Of a stretch of 64,000 bases of DNA, positions 58,091-64,000 are shown in pieces (the first letter of the stretch is position 1; every line of letters starts with the position of its first letter). This DNA is from Saprospiraceae bacterium (GTDB taxonomy: Bacteria; Bacteroidota; Bacteroidia; Chitinophagales; Saprospiraceae): contig JADJLN010000006.1 in the NCBI GenBank assembly GCA_016710115.1, positions 62,001 through 126,000 on the forward strand, in the 5' to 3' direction. The notes beneath the pieces are model-generated. The model did not search any database. It saw nothing but the letters and a program-made list of their open reading frames with translations, and was not told the origin of the DNA. Made by a program: the position numbers and the translations under genes.

Positions 58091-59149
58091 TTAATGGCGA
58101 TACTGCCGCTCGTAATACTGTTGATAGTCTCCGGATGTCACATGGTCCATCCATCCCTGGTTTGAAAGATACCAGTTGGCGGTTTCTGCAAGACCCTCAG
58201 CCATCATCACCTTGGGTGACCAACCCAGTTCATTCTGGAGCTTGCTCGCATCGATCGCATAACGGCGGTCATGGCCGGGACGATCTCTGACATACGTGAT
58301 CAGGGAGGCACTGTCACCAGGTGGTCGACCTAATAATCCATCCATGGTTTGACACAGCAAATGGACCAGATCGATATTCTTCCATTCATTGTTTCCACCA
58401 ATATTGTAGGTCTCCCCTTTCCTCCCCTGATGAAAAATGGTGTCGATCGCCTCGACATGATCGATTACCCAAAGCCAATCCCGGGTATACTTTCCATCAC
58501 CATAAACAGGCAATGGTTTCCGATGCCGAATATTATTGATCATCAAGGGTAACAGCTTCTCCGGAAACTGATACGGACCATAGTTGTTCGAGCAGTTGCT
58601 GATGATAACCGGAAGTCCGTATGTGTGATAATAGGCCCGCACAAAATGGTCTGAACTGGCCTTAGATGCCGAATACGGAGACCGGGGATCATATGCTGTT
58701 TGTTCAGTAAAGAATCCGGTTTCCCCTAAACTCCCGTAAACTTCATCGGTCGAGACATGATAGAACAGCTTACCCTCCAGGGCATCCGCCCATTGCCGAC
58801 GAGCCTCCTCCAGAAGATGAACTGTACCGATCACATTGGTCTGGACGAAGGCCAACGGGCCGGATATCGACCTGTCTACATGTGACTCCGCAGCCAGATG
58901 GATAATCCCATCAAAATGTTGCCGGGAAAAAAGATCATGCAGAAAACCAGCATCTGTGATATCCCCTTTGATAAAGTGGAAATTAGGTGCCGCTTCAACA
59001 TCCTTCAGATTCTCGAGGTTGCCAGCGTAGGTCAGCGCATCCAGATTCCAGATCGCATATTCAGGATACTTCTGCACCAGCAGCCGAACCAGGTGAGAAC
59101 CTATGAATCCTGCACCACCGGTGATCAACAGATGCTTTTTCCAGGACAT
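58091..59149 (-). CDS. rmlB: dTDP-glucose 4,6-dehydratase
   Basis: Short-chain dehydrogenase-type enzyme making dTDP-4-keto-6-deoxyglucose for rhamnose and related sugars. The NAD motif is LLITGGAGFIGSHLVRLLVQ. LDALTYAGNLENL and HLAAESHVDRSISGP follow, the active site is FYHVSTDEVYGSLG with YSASKASSDHFVRAYYHTYG, and NCSNNYGPYQFPEKLLPLMI completes the RmlB signature. 352 residues. It is the third gene of a minus-strand nucleotide-sugar unit (61241 to 58091), with one or two bases to the next gene. RmlA, RmlC and RmlD are absent here. Confidence 0.94.
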   Translation of the reverse strand: MSWKKHLLITGGAGFIGSHLVRLLVQKYPEYAIWNLDALTYAGNLENLKDVEAAPNFHFIKGDITDAGFLHDLFSRQHFDGIIHLAAESHVDRSISGPLAFVQTNVIGTVHLLEEARRQWADALEGKLFYHVSTDEVYGSLGETGFFTEQTAYDPRSPYSASKASSDHFVRAYYHTYGLPVIISNCSNNYGPYQFPEKLLPLMINNIRHRKPLPVYGDGKYTRDWLWVIDHVEAIDTIFHQGRKGETYNIGGNNEWKNIDLVHLLCQTMDGLLGRPPGDSASLITYVRDRPGHDRRYAIDASKLQNELGWSPKVMMAEGLAETANWYLSNQGWMDHVTSGDYQQYYERQYRH

Positions 59150-59151
59150 AA

Positions 59152-60096
59152 CTAACCGGCTTGGACCACAGATTTGAAATAGTCATAGGTTTTCGCCAGT
59201 CCCTCCGAGCGATTGACCTTTGGCTCCCATCCCAGAAGCTCCCGGGCCAGACTGATATCCGGGCGACGCTGTTTGGGATCATCTACCGGAAGCGGCCGAT
59301 AATCAATATACGCATTAGGATTTCCTACAAGATCCAGGATCTCCTGAGCAAACTCCATAATCGTCATCTCAGCCGGGTTTCCGATGTTCACCGGTTGAGC
59401 ATAATCGCTCAACAACAACCTGTATATTCCTTCGACCAGGTCATCCACATAACAGAAACTGCGTGTTTGCTCACCGTCTCCGAAAACCGTCAAGCCTTCA
59501 CCCCGGATAGCCTGGGAAAAGAACGCAGGCAAAACACGGCCGTCATGAACCCGCATACGCGGTCCATAGGTATTGAATATTCGAACGATACGGGTCTCCA
59601 GCCCATGAAAGGTATGATACGCCATCGTGATGGCTTCCTGAAAACGCTTTGCCTCATCGTACACACCTCGCGGGCCGATCGGATTCACGTTGCCCCAATA
59701 AGATTCTGTTTGTGGGTGTTCGAGTGGATCTCCATACACTTCAGATGTCGAAGCAATCAGGATCCGTGCCTTTTTCTCGCGGGCCAATCCCAGCAGATTA
59801 TGCGTACCCAGAGAACCTACCTTCAAGGTCTGGATAGGCATGTTCAGATAGTCAAACGGACTGGCCGGAGATGCAAAATGGAGGATGTAATCCAACTGAC
59901 CAGGGACATGTACAAATTTGGATACATCGTGATGATAAAAGTCGAACTCCTTGAGTTTGAAGAGATGTTCAATATTGGTCAAGGAGCCTGTGAGGAGGTT
60001 ATCCATGCCGATCACATGAAATCCCTCGCGGATGAAGCGATCACTGAGATGGGAACCAATAAACCCGGCAGCGCCGGTAATGAGGATACGTTTCAT
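59152..60096 (-). CDS. UDP-glucuronate decarboxylase-type NAD-dependent epimerase/dehydratase
   Basis: 314 residues. NAD motif ILITGAAGFIGSHLSDRFIR, then GMDNLLTGSLTNIEHLF, HFASPASPFDYLNMPIQTLK, LIASTSEVYGDPLEHPQTES and the YxxxK in GVYDEAKRFQEAITMAYHT. RIFNTYGPRMRVHDGRVLP and NIGNPAEMTIMEFAQEI are close to UDP-xylose synthase (UXS). It would turn UDP-glucuronate into UDP-xylose. No UDP-glucose dehydrogenase is in the window. ATG 60096 is 8 bases after the aminotransferase stop. Confidence 0.9.
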   Translation of the reverse strand: MKRILITGAAGFIGSHLSDRFIREGFHVIGMDNLLTGSLTNIEHLFKLKEFDFYHHDVSKFVHVPGQLDYILHFASPASPFDYLNMPIQTLKVGSLGTHNLLGLAREKKARILIASTSEVYGDPLEHPQTESYWGNVNPIGPRGVYDEAKRFQEAITMAYHTFHGLETRIVRIFNTYGPRMRVHDGRVLPAFFSQAIRGEGLTVFGDGEQTRSFCYVDDLVEGIYRLLLSDYAQPVNIGNPAEMTIMEFAQEILDLVGNPNAYIDYRPLPVDDPKQRRPDISLARELLGWEPKVNRSEGLAKTYDYFKSVVQAG

Positions 60097-60104
60097 AATG
60101 GGGA

Positions 60105-61241
60105 TTATTCGTGGTAAAACCCACGGATGGTTGCACAAATGTGATCGATCTGAGGAGCAGACAACTCCGTATGCATGGGGAGTGAAATCACTTCTTCTGC
60201 CAGTTGTTCACTCACAGGAAACTCCCCCTTCTGATACCCGTAAGAAGCATAGGCGGGCTGTAAATGAAGCGGTACAGGATAATAGATCATGGAAGGAATG
60301 CCCGCCGATTGCAACACTTCCTTCAGCTCATTTCGTCCATGTGCGACTTTCAGCGTATACTGGTGAAAAACATGTGTTGACCAGGGCGCACGGGCCGGAG
60401 TGGTCACCTGCGGAATACCAGCCAATCCACGATCATACGCATCGGCGGCAGCCTGTCGACGAGCAATATATTCATCCAGATGGCGCAACTTGATATCAAG
60501 AATAGCAGCCTGAATGGAATCCAGACGACTGTTCACACCAATAACATCGTGATAGTAGCGCACCTTCGATCCGTGATTGGCAATGGTATTGATCTTTTCA
60601 CCCAATTCAACGTCCTGTGTGAACACAGCACCGGCATCGCCATAGGCACCCAGGTTCTTTGACGGATAGAACGACGTACAACCGATATGACCAATGGTCC
60701 CCGCTTTCGCGATTTGCCCGTTTGCCGAAGTGAAATCTGCACCGATCGCCTGGGCATTGTCTTCAATAACAGTCAATCCATGCTGGGCCGCCAGGGCCAT
60801 CAGAGGATCCATTGGCGCTGTTTGTCCATACAGATGAACCGGCAGGATCACCCGTGTACGAGCCGTAATTTTACGCGCCACATCCTGCGGGTCCAGATTG
60901 AAAAAATCCGGATCAACATCGGCAAATACCGGCTTCAATCCCAGTAGTGAAATGACTTCAGCCGTTGCAATAAAGGTAAACGGAGCGGTGATCACTTCAT
61001 CACCTGGTTGAAGATCCAATGCCATCAAAGCGATCTGGAGCGCATCCGTCCCGTTTCCACACGGGATCACCCGGTTGGCCCCCAGGTAGTTGGCTAGATT
61101 CGTTGAAAAGGACCTGACAGCACTCCCGTTGATATACTGATTACTTCCCAGCACCTCCTGAATGGCTGCCTCCACCTCCTTCTGGATGGCTTGGTATTGA
61201 GTACTCAGATCGACCATCTGGATTGGATCGTGTGCAGACAT
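60105..61241 (-). CDS. DegT/DnrJ/EryC1/StrS-family sugar aminotransferase
   Basis: PLP enzyme transferring an amino group to a keto-sugar nucleotide. PIQMVDLSTQYQAIQKEVEA, IPCGNGTDALQIALMALDLQ, PGDEVITAPFTFIATAEVIS, VIEDNAQAIGADF and the PLP-lysine motif CTSFYPSKNLGAYGDAGAVF follow family order; ANHGSKVRYYHDVIGVNSRL is also typical. 378 residues. Start MSAHDPIQMVDL at 61241, 23 bases after a perfect TATATTTG box. It resembles WlbE/FdtB-type enzymes that act on 3-keto sugars, but the neighbours do not fix the substrate. Confidence 0.93.
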   Translation of the reverse strand: MSAHDPIQMVDLSTQYQAIQKEVEAAIQEVLGSNQYINGSAVRSFSTNLANYLGANRVIPCGNGTDALQIALMALDLQPGDEVITAPFTFIATAEVISLLGLKPVFADVDPDFFNLDPQDVARKITARTRVILPVHLYGQTAPMDPLMALAAQHGLTVIEDNAQAIGADFTSANGQIAKAGTIGHIGCTSFYPSKNLGAYGDAGAVFTQDVELGEKINTIANHGSKVRYYHDVIGVNSRLDSIQAAILDIKLRHLDEYIARRQAAADAYDRGLAGIPQVTTPARAPWSTHVFHQYTLKVAHGRNELKEVLQSAGIPSMIYYPVPLHLQPAYASYGYQKGEFPVSEQLAEEVISLPMHTELSAPQIDHICATIRGFYHE

Positions 61242-61263
61242 AGAGGGTCCTTTAATTGTGGCG

Positions 61264-61271
61264 CAAATATA
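61264..61271 (-). promoter_or_regulatory. -7 promoter element of the nucleotide-sugar unit
   Basis: Minus-strand TATATTTG, exact match, just before the aminotransferase start at 61241. It drives the DegT-UXS-RmlB unit. Confidence 0.65.
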
Positions 61272-61819
61272 GGCTACTTCCATGAGAACCCTCGTCATGT
61301 GGAGGCAGATAGAAAGCGCTGTTGATGTTAGGCATTTATCCATTCTTTCATGAAATCAATGTCCCAACCGGAATGGTCCGCAGGGATAATGAAGCCATAA
61401 AGCCGGTCGAGGTCATATAGCCTGGCGAAACTGTGTCAACAAGGATGTGCAAAATATACGGGGACAGAGAATCATTTCTCTGACATCCCGGCAAGCAGGT
61501 CCATTTTTCAGAATTTCCAAATACAAACCCTCGGAACGTCCTTAAGAAAGTTCCCCTTCCATTTGGAAATGAAGTCCGTTTGCTTTACATTTGAAACAGG
61601 TGAAACGACCACCTGAGAATCAGACCACTTAAGCACCACTACGCTGTAGTTTGGCTCAACACGATGAACATAAGGGTCGTTCTTGCGATGTCCCGGGCGG
61701 GCCTCAACCAATCTTCAGATTGGTGTTCTTCAGAACCGAGGGGATTACCAAAGCAGCGCAGAGGCTCTAATCCTGACATTTGGGGTCCATATCTCCATCT
61801 CGGTGCTTAAGTGGCTTTT
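61272..61819. other. Gene-free stretch with an inverted repeat
   Basis: No secure gene. A minus-strand frame at 61508-61711 (67 residues, ending KDVPRVCIWKF) has no recognisable motif. The right part contains a 13-base inverted repeat (see 61625-61814) and two small hairpins, ACTAC-GCT-GTAGT near 61638 and CCAATC-TTCA-GATTGG near 61710. A structured RNA or a decayed element is possible. Confidence 0.4.
61625..61814. repeat. 13-bp inverted repeat enclosing about 160 bp
   Basis: CCACTTAAGCACC at 61625-61637 is exactly complementary to GGTGCTTAAGTGG at 61802-61814. No target-site duplication is visible outside, and no transposase frame lies inside. The arms lie just downstream of the minus-strand Lon-N-domain gene. 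Confidence 0.7.
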
Positions 61820-62473
61820 TTATGCCCAGTCGATCGTGGGCAATTCTCTGAAATGCCCGTTCATCCTCGCTTTTTTTCGGATCTCTTCGATCATCCTCAC
61901 GGTTGGCAACATCCGCTCCAGATGCGATATGACCAGCTGTTGCCTGTCCAGTTCTTCTGCCTGGGACAGAAGGTCATATTCCTGCTGGAGCGTGAAACCA
62001 ATGTAATGCCCAATGCTGTATACCGACTCCAGTTCGCCAAGATCCGGCACTTCTCTATTCACCCCCGATAATCCCCAGAATTCCCGCACCAGATCAATGA
62101 TCCGTAACCGGTTCAGGTCATGCCCATTGGCGACAGATTGGATGCGTTCAATCGGACCACCAGGGTAAAGCCACCCGATCAACATGGGAAAAAAGTCAAT
62201 CGTCTTCACCACTCCCAGCCCCTCGACAACCACATCCATCCGGCCATCTTCATATTGTGTCTCAATAGAAACCAGCCGCATTTCAGTAGCCAATTCCTGC
62301 ACGTTTCGATCGAACACTGCGGGAATGCAAAATGGTGATCCTGTCTCAGCAACATGATGGATCAACTGGCGATATCGCGGTTCGAAGATGTGCAGATTGA
62401 TCCGCTCACCAGGGAAGGGCACCAGTTCAAGTGGAAAATGAGGCAAAATGGGTGCTCGATTCGGATTGGTCAT
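61820..62473 (-). CDS. Lon N-terminal (LON substrate-binding) domain protein
   Basis: 217 residues, the whole chain being a LON domain without the AAA+ and protease parts of Lon. PHFPLELVPFPGERINLHIF then EPRYRQLI is the signature start; ETGSPFCIPAVFD, LGVVKTIDFFPML and the helical end (YDLLSQAEELDRQQLVISHL ERMLPTVRMI) follow. Such proteins are frequent in Bacteroidota with unknown role, probably peptide binding. ATG 62473 is used; a CATATTTG box lies upstream. It is divergent from the alpha-2-macroglobulin gene. Confidence 0.88.
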   Translation of the reverse strand: MTNPNRAPILPHFPLELVPFPGERINLHIFEPRYRQLIHHVAETGSPFCIPAVFDRNVQELATEMRLVSIETQYEDGRMDVVVEGLGVVKTIDFFPMLIGWLYPGGPIERIQSVANGHDLNRLRIIDLVREFWGLSGVNREVPDLGELESVYSIGHYIGFTLQQEYDLLSQAEELDRQQLVISHLERMLPTVRMIEEIRKKARMNGHFRELPTIDWA

Positions 62474-62494
62474 AACCGAAGAATTCAATCGCGG

Positions 62495-62502
62495 CAAATA
62501 TG
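62495..62502 (-). promoter_or_regulatory. -7 element of the LON-domain gene
   Basis: Minus-strand CATATTTG, 7 of 8 to TAnnTTTG, 22 bases before the ATG at 62473. Confidence 0.5.
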
Positions 62503-62558
62503 TTGAAATCTGCCGAATACCGGATATCCGTTCTTAAATTAGTGGCTCAACCCGAACC

Positions 62559-64000
62559 ATGCGATTCTACCCTGTTTTCCTCATTCTGGCCATCCTCACT
62601 TTCTTTTCAGCCTGCCAGAAATCCCGGCCAGAATTATCCAACCCTGATCACTTTGAGGCCTATATTTCTGCCTACAGTGGCCCGATCATCAATCGGACCG
62701 ATCCGATCCTGATCACGTTCACCGCGCCTTATGGGAAAGGCCAGGAAGAACAGGAGGTCACACCTCAACCTGTCCAGCTCCTCCCTGCCATTGGAGGGAA
62801 AACGATCTGGATGGACGCCTATACGCTGCAATTCACGCCGGTCAATCCGCTCACTTCCGGAATGGAGTACATGGTTGATTTGAATATGGGGCAATTGATC
62901 CAGGGGCTCCATGATACCTTGCACCATTTTCGATTTGTAGTCCGAGTCAAGGACCAGTTTCTTCGGTTACAAACCGAAGATCTCACGATCCCGGATCCGG
63001 CTTCACCAAATCTGTTTTCCCTAAAGGGAATCCTCCACACAAACGATATGGCGGACCCCGCGCTGGTCGAAGCCTGCCTGACGGTCCGCGACAACAACCA
63101 GAAACCTGCCATTCAATGGGACCATGACCCGAACGGGTTGACGCACCGGTTCAGCCTGAGTGGTATACAGCAGCAAAAGGAGGACCGGCAGTTCACGCTG
63201 GCCATTGATGGATCTCCGTTGGGATTGGAACTGAACAGTGAGCAACAACTGACAATCCCGGGGAGCGCTTTGTTTCGTGTATCCCAATATCGAGTAGAAC
63301 AAGGCAGTCAGTCCATTGTCCATCTGACCTTTTCCCATCTGGTTGATCCCGATCAGGATCTGACCGGTTTGATCCTCATTCGCGAAAAACCTCAGCTCTC
63401 GCCTCGTTTTTTAATCGATGCGAACAAGATCACCTGTTATTTTCCCGAGCGACTGGAAGGCATTTACAACCTCGATGTCCTTGTCGGTGTCCGAAATATC
63501 CAGAAACTGCGACTGGCCCAGCCATACAGTGCAAAAACGTCATTTACGCAAGTGGCTCCTCAAGTCCGACTGGCCGGAATGGGGATGATCCTGCCTCGGT
63601 CGGAAGAGCTCTATTTCCCATTTGAAGCGGTTAATCTGGAAGCTGTAGAAGTAGAAATATTCAAGATCTATTCTAACAATATCCTGCAGTTTCTGCAGGT
63701 CAACAGCATGGATGGCAATTATGAATTGCAGCGGGTGGGCAAGGTCGTCTATCGGGGCACGGTCGACCTCAGTGCACTGAATCCTGAGCGGAACAACTTT
63801 GAATGGGTCCAGTATGCTCTCGATCTGGCACCCCTCATTCAACGTGATCCGAACGCGTTGTATCAGATCCGGATCGGGTTCTGGCCGCATCAAACCGGGT
63901 ATATCTGTGATGGGGAGACAGCCACATCCAGCTCGCAAACCGAAGATGAATCCGGTGATGAAGAAGGCTACTGGGAACAAGAGGGTAATATCGAAGAATC
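62559..64000 (+). CDS. Alpha-2-macroglobulin family lipoprotein, 5' part only
   Basis: The frame is open from ATG 62559 to the end of the window (480 codons). A lipoprotein signal (FYPVFLILAILTFFSACQ) puts the mature cysteine near residue 19. The following region (PIINRTDPILITFTAPYGKG, LQFTPVNPLTSGMEYMV) and the MG-like domain with AVEVEIFKIYSNNILQFLQV, NYELQRVGKVVYRGTVDL match the N-terminal macroglobulin domains of bacterial A2M. These are periplasmic protease traps that usually exceed 1,700 residues. The bait region and the thioester lie outside the window. An acidic linker (ESGDEEGYWEQEGN) marks the end seen here. Bacterial A2M is often paired with PBP1C, which is not visible. Confidence 0.85.
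   Translation, partial: MRFYPVFLILAILTFFSACQKSRPELSNPDHFEAYISAYSGPIINRTDPILITFTAPYGKGQEEQEVTPQPVQLLPAIGGKTIWMDAYTLQFTPVNPLTSGMEYMVDLNMGQLIQGLHDTLHHFRFVVRVKDQFLRLQTEDLTIPDPASPNLFSLKGILHTNDMADPALVEACLTVRDNNQKPAIQWDHDPNGLTHRFSLSGIQQQKEDRQFTLAIDGSPLGLELNSEQQLTIPGSALFRVSQYRVEQGSQSIVHLTFSHLVDPDQDLTGLILIREKPQLSPRFLIDANKITCYFPERLEGIYNLDVLVGVRNIQKLRLAQPYSAKTSFTQVAPQVRLAGMGMILPRSEELYFPFEAVNLEAVEVEIFKIYSNNILQFLQVNSMDGNYELQRVGKVVYRGTVDLSALNPERNNFEWVQYALDLAPLIQRDPNALYQIRIGFWPHQTGYICDGETATSSSQTEDESGDEEGYWEQEGNIEE

Noticed and set aside
59161..60117. 318-codon plus-strand frame opposite the UXS-like gene
   Set aside because: Antisense shadow of a confidently identified dehydrogenase-type gene.
61625..61814. 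Insertion sequence or complete MITE
   Set aside because: No transposase, no target-site duplication, and only one copy seen in the window; kept as an unexplained inverted repeat.
1..64000. CRISPR array, phage or integron
   Set aside because: No regularly spaced repeats, no phage structural or integrase genes and no attC-like series were seen; the two 16-base repeats at 10.1-10.3 kb are not an array.

Overview
The window looks like part of the chromosome of a Bacteroidota bacterium, most likely Saprospiria (Lewinella/Haliscomenobacter-like). The basis is four or five type IX secretion (T9SS) cargo-type proteins, a DUF3098 gene after ftsX, bacillithiol-type BshB1, and many genes preceded by the Bacteroidota -7 promoter element TAnnTTTG, mostly without a strong Shine-Dalgarno. 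Base composition is near 50% GC. I see no phage, insertion sequence, CRISPR array or rRNA; the one tRNA is tRNA-Glu(UUC).

Layout. 1-4.7 kb: a truncated secreted P-domain/fibronectin protein, leuS and a small secreted protein, all on the minus strand. 4.8-7.9 kb: ftsX, DUF3098, truB, gpsA. 7.9-9.7 kb: a methionine sulfoxide reductase operon (msrB, an msrB-tail remnant, msrA) and a MOSC protein. 9.7-10.3 kb: an AT-rich gap holding a candidate structured RNA and/or tiny ORFs, ending in a strong terminator. 10.4-20.5 kb: metabolism (sucC, threonine aldolase, etfBA, dapF, a biotin-dependent carboxylase subunit), a DUF151 nuclease-like protein and a DegQ protease. 20.5-29.8 kb: bshB1, a VWA membrane protein, a secreted GATase-like protein, an RlmL-like RNA methyltransferase, a FabH homologue, an acyltransferase, miaA and an ArsC-like protein. 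29.9-34.8 kb: two large secreted proteins and the tRNA. 34.9-41 kb: gapA, pgk, a glycosyltransferase, an isoaspartyl peptidase/asparaginase and an M28 peptidase. 41.1-53.6 kb: a surface-polysaccharide region (glycosyltransferases, methyltransferases, wecB-type epimerase, a Wzx-like flippase, a YfhO membrane protein). 53.7-55.9 kb: enoyl-CoA hydratase, ferredoxin reductase, ferredoxin. 55.9-64 kb: a glycine-rich T9SS protein, nucleotide-sugar genes (rmlB, UDP-glucuronate decarboxylase-like, DegT aminotransferase), a Lon-N-domain protein and the start of an alpha-2-macroglobulin lipoprotein.

The sequence carries about twenty single-base indels and two nonsense changes inside genes that should be intact (leuS, gapA, pgk, miaA, etfA, wecB and others). 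Each indel restores a full-length family member when one base is added or removed. They concentrate in homopolymers and at CCWGG and TCGA sites, which points to long-read consensus errors rather than gene decay. In the feature list such genes are one CDS with the break noted. Two internal deletions (an MsrB-like lipoprotein and the asparaginase) are larger and may be real.
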